DNA of 6,813 nucleotides, taken from contig DAOWIX010000183.1 of the NCBI GenBank assembly GCA_030640695.1, positions 1 through 6,813 of the forward strand. Reading direction: 5' to 3'. This DNA comes from Deltaproteobacteria bacterium (GTDB lineage Bacteria > Desulfobacterota > Anaeroferrophillalia > Anaeroferrophillales > Tharpellaceae). This document shows, one piece after another, positions 1 through 6,702 of the stretch; the first letter of the stretch is position 1; every line of letters begins with the position of its first letter. A model generated the notes under the pieces. It worked only from the letters and a program-made list of their open reading frames with translations. It made no database searches and was not told where the DNA came from. Position numbers and translations under genes: made by a program.

Positions 1-183
1 AACGTCTGATGGCGTCGCACCCCAAGGGCACTTCCTGCGGGGCGTAAAAAGTTCCGATATCCTGCGATGATGTGGTTTTTCAGACACTCGACATACTACA
101 TGTATAGTCTCGCGCCTGGAAAAGTACAACATCTTGTCTATCGAAATTTTTACTTATCCATCCCGCGACTTTTTACGAATGCA
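1..183. other. Intergenic region downstream of the efflux operon, no gene
   Basis: This stretch follows the permease stop codon and continues off the left edge. I see no credible coding region; the short plus-strand frames here lack a ribosome binding site and run into the antisense of the permease gene. It contains a large imperfect inverted repeat (listed separately) and, further left at 16-44, a weaker GC-rich hairpin (cgc-a-ccc paired with gggg-cg, one bulge). I see no classical terminator with a separate T-run for the leftward operon, so the palindromes may serve for transcript ending or 3' protection; that is inference. Confidence 0.6.
43..177. repeat. Large imperfect palindrome, possible dispersed intergenic repeat element
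   Basis: The left arm starting at 44 (gtaaaaagttccgata, 44-59) is matched by the complement of the right arm at 139-153 (tatcgaaatttttac), with one mismatch and one extra base. Pairing resumes at 69-73 with 129-133, at 77-80 with 120-123, and at 81-83 with 116-118. The centre is the 8-bp palindrome tacatgta at 97-104. Outside this, cgtaaaaag (43-51) is also a perfect inverted match to ctttttacg (169-177), so two alternative pairings exist. The length, loose stem and position straight after an operon resemble non-coding repeats or MITE-like elements. I cannot show from one copy that it recurs in the genome, so 'dispersed' is inference. Confidence 0.6.
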
Positions 184-3100
184 TCAATCTTTTTCCAGCT
201 CTTTGGTTGTCCAGATAAAAATAAGCGGGATAAAGAGCAGGGTCAGGAAAGTGCCGACCAAGAGGCCGCCGATGGCGACCGCACCTAAAGGGGCTAAGCG
301 TTCGAGGCCGATGGCCGAGCCTAAGGCTACCGGGAGCATGCCGGCGGCGACGGCAAAGGCAGTCATGAGTACCGGGCGCGTGCGGATTTTGATACTTTCG
401 AGCATGGCTTCTCTTTTTGACATCCCTTCGGCCATTTTTTCGAGGGCAAAATGGATGAGCAGAATGGCGTTATTGACAATGACGCCGGAGAGCAGAATAA
501 AGCCCATCATGGCGGGCATCGCGACATGGTAATTAAGCAACAGCAGGGTCCAGGCGACCCCGATGATGGTTAAAGGAATCGAGAGAACGATCATCAGGGA
601 GGCTTTGACTGAGTCAAAAAAGGTGATCAGCGTGAAAAAAATCAAAATAACCGAAAAACCGATGGCTTTGCCCATACGTCCGGCGGAATTTTTAAACTGC
701 TCGATATCGCCGACCTGTTTCATGCTTACCGATGGGGGCAGGACGGTGCCTTTGAAGCTTTGCGCAAAGTTGTCCATGATATGGGAAATTGCGGTTTTCT
801 CGCGATGGCCGTAGACATTAAGGGTGTAGTTTAAGGCTTCCCGGTTAATGACTCCGGGCTCTAACTCCCGGCTGACCGTGGCTAAAGCTGATAAGGGAAT
901 TTTTTCTCCCTTTGGGGTTTCGATTAAAATTGTCGAAAGCAGTTCGAGCCGATCCCGTTGGGCCGCCGGTAACCAGACTCGAACCCCGAAATCGATACTG
1001 TTGGCGGCGGGAAAGGTGGCCACCGAAGCGCCGCGCAATAGAGCTTGCAACTGAGTGCTGATAGCTGAATGTTTGAGCCCGTAAAAGGCGGCTCGTTCCC
1101 GGTTGATGTTGAGGTTATAGATGGTCTTGTCGATATCCCAGGTTCTGGAAACCGAGACCACGCCGCGGGTTTTATAGAGGGCACGCTCGACCTGATCTCC
1201 AGCTTTAGCCAGATCAGTAAAATCAGGGCCGGAAAGCATAATATCAATATTGGCGCGAATGCTGGAGAGTGCGGTGGCCCCGAAATCGACGACCTCCAGA
1301 CGCTTGATATTTTCGATTTGTGCCAGTTGCTCGCGCAGGCGTTTGCCAATATCCCAGATCGACTCTTGACGCTCATAACGGTTGACAAAGGTTGCGATAA
1401 TTGCAATCCGATCACTGCCGGAGCCGCTGCCGAGAGTTAAAATTCCGGCTTCGCTGCCGATGGCTGAGGAGAGGTAGTCAAGTTCGCCGTTGGCCGTGAT
1501 TATTTTATTGGCTTCACGGACAATTTGTTGACTTGCAGTAATTGGCAGGTTGGGATCGGTGGTTATATTGATCCTGATGACGCCGGTATCCATTGGCGGC
1601 ATGAGCTCTCGGCCGACGGTCGGCATTACGCCCTTGACACTTATAATAAAGAGCAACAACAGGGCCGCAAAATAGGCTATAGCTACGATCTTTCGTTTCA
1701 GGGCGGCTTTTACGGCTTGGCCAAAGAAACCCTGGATTGTTTCATTTACCCGGCTGGCGGCCCGGTTAAAAAAGTCTTCTGCCCGTAAAAGCCATGGGTG
1801 GTTTAGCGTTAGTATCTTGAGCGATAGTAACGGCACCGCCGTTATTGAGATAATATATGACGCGGTCAGGGCCAGGAGCAGGGTTGTGGTCAGCGGCCTG
1901 AATACGGTTTGCGGGTAGCCGCCGACAAAAAGAATCGGGGCTAAGGCAATCATCGTGGTGACGGTGCCCGAGAGATCGGCAAACATGATCTCCTTGGTGC
2001 CCTCCATGACCGCTTTATGAATCTCTGACCCCAGCTCGCGATAGTGACGTTCAATATTCTCCATAACCACGACGGCGTCGTCAAGCAATAGTCCTAATGC
2101 CAAAATAATACCGGTCAGGGTTACGACATTAAATTCAACCCCAAAAAGCCACATCAGGGCTATGGTTGTGGCGTAGACTAAGGGGATGGTGACCAGAATT
2201 ACCAGTACCTGTCTAAAACTTGCGAGAAAAAGGAAGACGACAAACGTCGACATGAAAATGGCGTCGCGCAGCGAGCCGAACATGTTTTCGGTCGATTGAA
2301 CAATGGTATCTTTTTGGGTGTCGGTGATTTCGAAATCAAGCCCCGGGTAGCGGGCTTTGATCTTGACAAGTTCCGCTTCGACGCCGTCAATGGTGCGCAC
2401 CACATCGCTGTCGAGTCCGCGTTGTACGGCCAGGGCGATCGCCTCTTTACCGTTGCCATAATAGGCGGCGCTATTTTCGTAATGGCCAAAATAGATTTCA
2501 GCCACGTCGGCAAGTGTGATATCGGCATTCAGGTGCAGTGTTCTTAGACCTTCGATACTCTCCTTGCGGCTGGGTGATTTGAGCAGGTAGCGACTTTTAT
2601 CGCTGGTCATAAAGCCGATGGCGTAATCCCGGTTATCGGATTGAATGGTGGCTAAGACAAGCTCAATGCTGATTCCGTAGCGGTCAAGTTTTTCCTTGTC
2701 AACAATGATCTGGAGCTCTTTTTTATAGCCGCCAAAAACATCGACGTTGGCGACGCCGGGGAGTTTGAGGAGTCGTTGTTTTAGGCGGTTTTCCGCAAGT
2801 TGGCGAACATCCTCAAGCGGCATCGGGCTTTTTGGACTTACGGCAATGACGATAATCGGGGCGGTGGCGGCTGATATTTTATGAATCTGAGGCGCCAGAA
2901 TATCGGTGGGGAGCAGGGATCGGATTTTATCCAGGGCATTGCTTACATCACCGGCGGCTATACCCAGATCTTGACGATATTCAAACTCGGCCCGAATAAC
3001 GCTAACCTCGTCGATGGTTGTGGAGTAGACCCGGCGGATATTTTCTAAGGTATAGAGCTCTTCCTCCACCGGAACACTGACGTTGGCGGCTAAAGTTTTG

Positions 3101-3273
3101 GCCGAGCCACCCGGTTGGACAATGACCACGGCAATCTCGGGATAGTTGGATTCAGGAAAAAGTTTGCGGTCGATGCGCTGGTAGCCCATGACCCCGAGGC
3201 AGAGAAAAAGGGCTAAGAACGAATAGATGAAATAGGGGCGTCCGAGCAGACGTTCAATCCAACTCTTATTCAT
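184..3273 (-). CDS. RND-family efflux permease, hydrophobe/amphiphile-exporter type (AcrB-like)
   Basis: This is the inner-membrane, proton-driven pump subunit of a tripartite exporter, 1029 residues and near the usual family length. The start at 3273 is preferred over an ATG 11 codons upstream because AGGGG (3280-3284) lies 6 bases before it and the Met-Asn-Lys-Ser start is typical. One transmembrane helix at about 14-33 is followed by the first periplasmic porter region (about 34-335). Helices 2-6 lie at about 337-487 and helix 7 at about 527-549. The second porter region follows, and helices 8-12 lie at about 868-1020. Helix 4 carries the Asp pair of the proton relay (D398-D399, in LLLDDAVVV). 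Metal-exporting RND pumps usually lack this pair, which argues for a drug, lipid or solvent-type substrate. The helix-10 lysine of AcrB (K940) is Asn here (N934, in GVIVNNAIL), as in some other RND subfamilies; helix 11 keeps an RP motif. The gene overlaps the adaptor stop codon by 8 bp. The substrate cannot be told from sequence. Confidence 0.95.
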   Translation of the reverse strand: MNKSWIERLLGRPYFIYSFLALFLCLGVMGYQRIDRKLFPESNYPEIAVVIVQPGGSAKTLAANVSVPVEEELYTLENIRRVYSTTIDEVSVIRAEFEYRQDLGIAAGDVSNALDKIRSLLPTDILAPQIHKISAATAPIIVIAVSPKSPMPLEDVRQLAENRLKQRLLKLPGVANVDVFGGYKKELQIIVDKEKLDRYGISIELVLATIQSDNRDYAIGFMTSDKSRYLLKSPSRKESIEGLRTLHLNADITLADVAEIYFGHYENSAAYYGNGKEAIALAVQRGLDSDVVRTIDGVEAELVKIKARYPGLDFEITDTQKDTIVQSTENMFGSLRDAIFMSTFVVFLFLASFRQVLVILVTIPLVYATTIALMWLFGVEFNVVTLTGIILALGLLLDDAVVVMENIERHYRELGSEIHKAVMEGTKEIMFADLSGTVTTMIALAPILFVGGYPQTVFRPLTTTLLLALTASYIISITAVPLLSLKILTLNHPWLLRAEDFFNRAASRVNETIQGFFGQAVKAALKRKIVAIAYFAALLLLFIISVKGVMPTVGRELMPPMDTGVIRINITTDPNLPITASQQIVREANKIITANGELDYLSSAIGSEAGILTLGSGSGSDRIAIIATFVNRYERQESIWDIGKRLREQLAQIENIKRLEVVDFGATALSSIRANIDIMLSGPDFTDLAKAGDQVERALYKTRGVVSVSRTWDIDKTIYNLNINRERAAFYGLKHSAISTQLQALLRGASVATFPAANSIDFGVRVWLPAAQRDRLELLSTILIETPKGEKIPLSALATVSRELEPGVINREALNYTLNVYGHREKTAISHIMDNFAQSFKGTVLPPSVSMKQVGDIEQFKNSAGRMGKAIGFSVILIFFTLITFFDSVKASLMIVLSIPLTIIGVAWTLLLLNYHVAMPAMMGFILLSGVIVNNAILLIHFALEKMAEGMSKREAMLESIKIRTRPVLMTAFAVAAGMLPVALGSAIGLERLAPLGAVAIGGLLVGTFLTLLFIPLIFIWTTKELEKD

Positions 3274-4336
3274 TTTTATCCCCTGGAATAATCCGAACCT
3301 TACCATAGGTAGGAAGCAGGCTCAGTTTGGCTTCGGCGGCCACGGCTACCGGGTGGCTGACTGGTGGATCAATCAGGGCAAACTCCTTACCTTGGGCCAA
3401 AACAATGATCGGTTTTTCTCTGAAATGATCCTCTTGGTAGAGCATGACACTGGTTCCTGCTTTTCGATGGAGCAGGGCCGAGATCGGCACAGCGCAGCCG
3501 CTCGCAGTTTTGCTGACCACCTCAATCGTCAGGTAACTGCCGTTGGGGCGTTCCAGTAGTTTGTTTAGAACAACCTCGGCCACCGCCAGACCGTTAGTGG
3601 CATCATTATAGAGGTTGGTTATCTCTCCGGTTTTTACATGGTTGAGCCGAACTTCCTGTCCTGAACATATTTCATCTTTGGCGGGTGTAAAACTGAACGT
3701 GAGTTTTTGGGGCCGGGAGTTAAGTGAAAGAATCGGGCGGTTAGGTGCCGCCAGATCACCCTGACGGAGAAAGATTGTCCCGACGATGCCGGCAAAAGGG
3801 GCTTTGATTGCCAAATAGTCGAGCTCGTTCTTTAAACTGCTTATTTTTTGTTTCAGATCTTCTACGGTGGCCGCAGCACTGCTTAAAACAAGTTCAGAAT
3901 CCTCAAGCTTTTCCTGGGCCAGACCTCCGACTTCAAACAGAGCCAGATTTCGTTGATACTGATTTTTGCTGTAATTACGCTGTTTTTCGGCAAACAGGAG
4001 TTGCGCCTGCAATGCTTTAATGGCGGTTTGGATCTCCTGATCATCAATACGCACCAGCAGCTCTCCCTGGTCGACTTTTTGGCTTTCACGCACCAGTAGC
4101 GTCTTGATGCGGCCGGAGAGTTTTGCGGAGATTGCAGCACTGTTTGCGGATTCGAGTTTAGCTAGAAAAGTAGCGGTTTGAGAGACGGTTCGAGTTTCAG
4201 GCTCCACGATTTTGACCGTATAGGTCATCGGCGTTGCCAGTGGGGCTTTGGTCATACTCTGTTTACGTTTTTTTAAAAGTACGGCTCCGGCGGCAATCAG
4301 AATGATGAGCAGCAGAATGAGGACTATCTTTTTCAT
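3266..4336 (-). CDS. Periplasmic adaptor (membrane fusion protein) of RND efflux pump
   Basis: This 356-residue adaptor would link the permease to the outer-membrane channel. An uncleaved-looking N-terminal anchor (hydrophobic 4-21, followed by KKRK) replaces the lipobox; there is no suitable Cys, so it is probably held by one transmembrane helix. The first lipoyl half is at about 66-98 (AKLSGRIKTL, then VDQGELLVRID). An alpha-helical hairpin follows at about 100-172, and the second lipoyl half is at about 173-206 (LAIKAPFAGIVG, then QGDLAAPNRPIL). The beta-barrel and membrane-proximal domains make up the rest. At the hairpin tip, the Arg-Leu-Ser channel-docking pattern of AcrA-type adaptors reads R129, L133, A140, so the Ser is replaced. 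The ATG lies in an ATGA overlap with the channel gene, and GGAG (4344-4347) sits 7 bases upstream. The family assignment is secure; the partner assignment follows from gene order. Confidence 0.93.
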   Translation of the reverse strand: MKKIVLILLLIILIAAGAVLLKKRKQSMTKAPLATPMTYTVKIVEPETRTVSQTATFLAKLESANSAAISAKLSGRIKTLLVRESQKVDQGELLVRIDDQEIQTAIKALQAQLLFAEKQRNYSKNQYQRNLALFEVGGLAQEKLEDSELVLSSAAATVEDLKQKISSLKNELDYLAIKAPFAGIVGTIFLRQGDLAAPNRPILSLNSRPQKLTFSFTPAKDEICSGQEVRLNHVKTGEITNLYNDATNGLAVAEVVLNKLLERPNGSYLTIEVVSKTASGCAVPISALLHRKAGTSVMLYQEDHFREKPIIVLAQGKEFALIDPPVSHPVAVAAEAKLSLLPTYGKVRIIPGDKNE

Positions 4337-5733
4337 CTATTTTCTCCATTTTCAAGCAGGTAATCTATGTAAAAGCGAGCCGTTTTATAGTTGTAGCCAG
4401 CCGCTATAAAGCGACTCTCAGCCAGCTGATTCCGGGCCTTGGCCGCGAGCAGATCGTTGATGTCGGCGGCCCCTTGGCTAAAACGCAGCTCTTCGATGGT
4501 TTCGGTCTCTTTGGTTAGAGCCAGTTCCGCTTGGGCACTGTTGTAATCGGTGACCGCCGTGTTGATCTTGGTGACCGCCTCCTTAAGGGCGCGTTTGAGC
4601 TCAAGTTCGGTTTTGGTCCGGTCATGACGGCTCTGACTTTCTCGGATTCTGGCTTTGCGCAGTTTGGCCTTGGTGCTGCCAAAATCAAAAATATTCCATT
4701 TCAGATTTAAACCCGCCTGCCAGGTCTCCTGGTTTTCCCAGTCGCCGCTGCTTTCATTGCTACTGTCATTGGGGCCGAAATTTTGTCCATAACCCGCATT
4801 AAGCACGATTTGCGGATAGAGGGCTCCACCCTCCTTTTGGATGAGTTTCGTATTTTTCTCTATGCTCAGCTGGGCGCTTTGCAGACGTTTAAGGTCTGCA
4901 AGTTCTCCGGTGAAATCCTGCTCTCTAACCATCTCTGAGTCGATCAGTTTTGGTGATAGAGTGACGTCCTTAAGTTTTGCCAGGGGCTCAACCCCCAGCA
5001 GATTGGCCAGGGAGGCTTTCATGATTGTGATATTGGCTTCGATTCGGGTTTGCTGGGCCTCAGCATTTTTCAAGTCAGCCGCTGTTTTCAGTTGATCAAC
5101 TCTCGCTTTTTTCCCAAGTTGTACTTCACGGGTTACGTTATCATGCAAGCGTTGTAAGGCTTCGACATGAGCGATTTGGGCATTTTTCTGAGCTTGGAGA
5201 GAGAGGATGTTTACATAGAGGGTTTTGACGTTGTAGATGAGCTGTTCCCGATTTAGTTTCAGGTTTTTGTCGGCGATCTCCTTTTGCAGGGTGGCAATCT
5301 CCAGCGTTCGGGTGCGGGCAAAACCGGTAAAGAGAGCGACTTCGTAGACGATGCCTGCGTTAAAAAGGTTTTCCGTAGTTGCTACCTTTTCGGGGCCGGT
5401 GGTTACTAATCCGGGCGTCATCGGGGCGAGCGTGCGGGGCAGATTGTAATGGGTGTAGGAAGAGACAATATCGAGCCGGCCGAAATCCTGTGATTTCTGA
5501 TCGCTTATATCTTCATCGGCAAGTTTTAAATTGAGCCGCTGTCTTTGTAGATCCGGGTTGTTCTGCAAGGCCAGCTCAACACACTTTTCGATGGTTAAAT
5601 CAGCACATTCAGCCGGGGCAGCGATCCAGAATGATTGGCATAATATGCCAATCATTAGCAGATATTTCAGCAAGGTTAATCCGACAGTAGCTGGATTTTT
5701 TTCGTCGCCATCTGTTTTCTTGAAATAGTTCAT
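4333..5733 (-). CDS. TolC-like outer-membrane efflux channel protein
   Basis: This 466-residue protein would form the trimeric outer-membrane exit duct. A Sec signal is visible: after a long polar stretch (1-20), the hydrophobic core is about 21-39, with likely signal peptidase I cleavage near 44 (AECA before DLT). The mature part has the two-fold OEP repeat. Copy one starts LTIEKCVELALQNNPDL (46-62), with beta strands near 86-99 and 122-136 (ending ALFTGF) and long helices to about 245. Copy two is about 275-460, with strands near 305-318 and 337-352 (KWNIFDFGSTKAK, a typical strand-to-helix turn) and the C-terminal helix pair. No strong ribosome binding site precedes the ATG at 5733, and the n-region is unusually long. 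A later start such as Met27 is possible but leaves a poor signal and also lacks a good site. The gene lies 35 bp after the upstream gene and overlaps the adaptor gene by ATGA. Confidence 0.92.
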   Translation of the reverse strand: MNYFKKTDGDEKNPATVGLTLLKYLLMIGILCQSFWIAAPAECADLTIEKCVELALQNNPDLQRQRLNLKLADEDISDQKSQDFGRLDIVSSYTHYNLPRTLAPMTPGLVTTGPEKVATTENLFNAGIVYEVALFTGFARTRTLEIATLQKEIADKNLKLNREQLIYNVKTLYVNILSLQAQKNAQIAHVEALQRLHDNVTREVQLGKKARVDQLKTAADLKNAEAQQTRIEANITIMKASLANLLGVEPLAKLKDVTLSPKLIDSEMVREQDFTGELADLKRLQSAQLSIEKNTKLIQKEGGALYPQIVLNAGYGQNFGPNDSSNESSGDWENQETWQAGLNLKWNIFDFGSTKAKLRKARIRESQSRHDRTKTELELKRALKEAVTKINTAVTDYNSAQAELALTKETETIEELRFSQGAADINDLLAAKARNQLAESRFIAAGYNYKTARFYIDYLLENGENR

Positions 5734-5768
5734 AAATGATGCCCAGTCGTTGTGCGGTTTCTTTGCAG

Positions 5769-6467
5769 TTATTTGCCATAGTTTGCAATCAGTTGGCCAG
5801 CCATCGCTGGTGTAATATCGAGCTTATGCGCCACCTCACTCCAGCTCTGTCCCTCATCTTTGACCTGTTTAACCAGATCTTCCGGTTTTACCTGTTTATT
5901 GCGTACCAGAAGAAAAAACAGGGCCAGCTCTTTTTCATTAAAACCTGAGAGCCTAAGCTTTTCTATCTCTTTTTTCGGGGCGTTATAAAAATCGGCAATC
6001 ATGGAGTTAGCGACTTCTTGCCCGAGGTCATTAACCGGCTTGCCGCTCTTGATCATGGTCAACAATATGTTGTCTTTAATTTCTGAAAGGGGTTTAGACT
6101 GAGAAATAATTTTTTGCCAGGAATAATCTTTTTGGCGCAAGTTAAGGAGTTGCTGCTGATCAAGGCCGAAATCATGGCTGAGTCTTAAGGAGAGCAAGAG
6201 ATCATTCTGGTGGACGCCGCCTCTCATTTTAAGCATGACAATCTGTTTTTTAGAGATATTAAATATGTTGGCTGTAAGAGAGTTGAAGCTGGTCGCCAGG
6301 ATATAGTCATCGGCGATAAATTTGGCTTCAGGGTCATAACTTCGTTGTCTGAAACAGTGGCAACCAGCGGCTATCTCGGCCCCTGCCGGTACAGCCATCA
6401 TGGTTGTAAGCAGCAGTAAAAGAAGTAAGATAAAAAACTTGGTTGTGGTTTTTGTTCCGGGCATCAT
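5769..6467 (-). CDS. Secreted protein of unknown function with a Cys-His-Cys motif and two helical repeats; first gene of the efflux operon
   Basis: I do not recognise a named function. From the chosen start the protein has 232 residues. Two adjacent ATGs (6465-6467 and 6462-6464) have AGG at 6472-6474 upstream; an in-frame ATG at 6572 would add 35 polar residues before the signal and overlap the candidate promoter, so it is not used. The signal peptide has a run of seven Leu (14-20) and likely cleavage after AGA at about 30. A Cys-His-Cys motif follows (C36, C38) and could form a disulfide or bind a ligand. AAGC before C36 is a poor lipobox, so a lipoprotein is a weak alternative. Two diverged copies of one unit follow, about 63-124 and 155-217. 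Both share an 'N-x-x-KK-x-I-x-x-L-[KR]-[ML]' stretch and end in a Ser-Trp motif (DYSWQKI and GQSWSEVAHKL). Similar 'Trp-x-x-[IV]-[AI]' helical units occur in secreted bacterial proteins of unknown role. Position suggests a periplasmic accessory of the pump, which is inference. Confidence 0.85.
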   Translation of the reverse strand: MMPGTKTTTKFFILLLLLLLTTMMAVPAGAEIAAGCHCFRQRSYDPEAKFIADDYILATSFNSLTANIFNISKKQIVMLKMRGGVHQNDLLLSLRLSHDFGLDQQQLLNLRQKDYSWQKIISQSKPLSEIKDNILLTMIKSGKPVNDLGQEVANSMIADFYNAPKKEIEKLRLSGFNEKELALFFLLVRNKQVKPEDLVKQVKDEGQSWSEVAHKLDITPAMAGQLIANYGK

Positions 6468-6512
6468 TAAACCTATACGCGGTATGGGCTGGTTGCTGAT
6501 TGCTGAGTTTCC

Positions 6513-6527
6513 AGTAATGGTATTACT
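6513..6527. promoter_or_regulatory. Inverted repeat in the predicted leader of the operon
   Basis: AGTAAT (6513-6518) and ATTACT (6522-6527) are perfect 6-bp arms around GGT. The site lies just downstream of the predicted start point. It could be a DNA operator or a weak, AT-rich RNA hairpin; chance occurrence is not excluded. Confidence 0.25.
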
Positions 6528-6543
6528 TTGATCATAGTACTTA

Positions 6544-6572
6544 AATACATGTTTTGCGTTGACTTGAGTCAA
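6544..6572 (-). promoter_or_regulatory. Candidate sigma-70-type promoter for the efflux operon
   Basis: On the minus strand TTGACT (6567-6572, 5 of 6 to the -35 consensus) is followed after 17 bases by TGTATT (6544-6549, 4 of 6 to the -10 consensus). An alternative -10, TATTTA (6542-6547), gives a 19-base gap. Initiation would fall near 6537 and leave a leader of about 70 bases before the first gene. The prediction rests on motif match and position only. Confidence 0.45.
6559..6572. promoter_or_regulatory. Short inverted repeat over the -35 box, possible operator
   Basis: Read on the minus strand, TTGACT and AGTCAA form perfect 6-bp arms separated by CA. The left arm is also the proposed -35 box, so a dimeric repressor bound here would block polymerase. 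No regulator gene is in view to pair it with. Confidence 0.3.
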
Positions 6573-6653
6573 GAGGGAAGAAAATTATCCTTTAAATTAT
6601 GATGATTTCGTAAAAGTTTGTATAAGCTAGCCATTTTTATTCTAACAGAGAAA

Positions 6654-6674
6654 ACCTTGCCCTCTGGGCAAGGT
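6654..6674 (-). terminator. IS left-end hairpin, possible leftward rho-independent terminator
   Basis: The arms accttgccc (6654-6662) and gggcaaggt (6666-6674) pair perfectly over 9 bp with a 3-base loop. On the minus strand the stem runs into TTTT (6651-6654, one base inside the stem) then CTCTG, so it could stop transcripts leaving the IS toward the efflux operon. There is no T-run on the plus side. It may instead, or also, be a DNA hairpin for transposase. Confidence 0.4.
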
Positions 6675-6678
6675 CAGA

Positions 6679-6702
6679 GATCATAGGCTTTGCCATATGA
6701 TC
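6679..6702. repeat. Second IS left-end hairpin with a bulged base
   Basis: Arms gatcata (6679-6685) and tatgatc (6696-6702) pair over 7 bp. After an unpaired A (6695), ggc (6686-6688) pairs with gcc (6692-6694) around a TTT loop. Hairpins with one unpaired base in the stem are the kind TnpA of this family binds as single-stranded DNA, which makes this a candidate recognition site (inference). Confidence 0.5.

Larger units (their letters stand above)
6468..6642. other. Intergenic region between efflux operon and IS element
   Basis: About 175 bases of AT-rich DNA with no gene. It holds the candidate promoter and two short inverted repeats described separately. The part between the -35 box and the IS (6573-6642) shows no further structure that I can support. 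A TATAAG at 6621-6626 on the plus strand has no convincing -35 partner. Confidence 0.6.

Noticed and set aside
26..39. Possible sigma-54 promoter (GGGCAC then TGC) on the plus strand
   Set aside because: The gap between the GG and GC elements is 8 or 9 bases, not 10, and no gene follows in that direction.
16..44. GC-rich hairpin as terminator of the efflux operon
   Set aside because: The stem is short with a bulge, and no T-run follows it on the minus strand.
134..532. Plus-strand open frame of 132 codons
   Set aside because: It is antisense to the conserved C-terminal part of the permease, has biased composition and no ribosome binding site.
924..1415. Minus-strand frame of 163 codons inside the permease gene
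   Set aside because: It is an out-of-frame shadow of the intact permease, rich in Ser and Pro, with no family features.
1069..1440. Plus-strand frame of 123 codons
   Set aside because: Antisense shadow of the permease porter domain; no supporting start signals.
3274..3306. Upstream ATG adding 11 residues to the permease
   Set aside because: The downstream ATG at 3273 has AGGGG at 6-base spacing and gives the usual family N-terminus.
5836..6278. Helical repeats of the lead gene as a DNA-level tandem repeat
   Set aside because: The similarity is seen only between the two protein units; the two DNA segments show no obvious repeat.
6468..6572. Upstream extension of the lead gene to an ATG at 6572
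   Set aside because: It would add 35 polar residues in front of a good signal peptide and would overlap the candidate promoter; the ATGs at 6467 and 6464 with AGG upstream fit better.
6598..6626. Possible plus-strand promoter for tnpA with TATAAG as -10
   Set aside because: No acceptable -35 element 16-18 bases upstream; it also lies outside the likely IS border.
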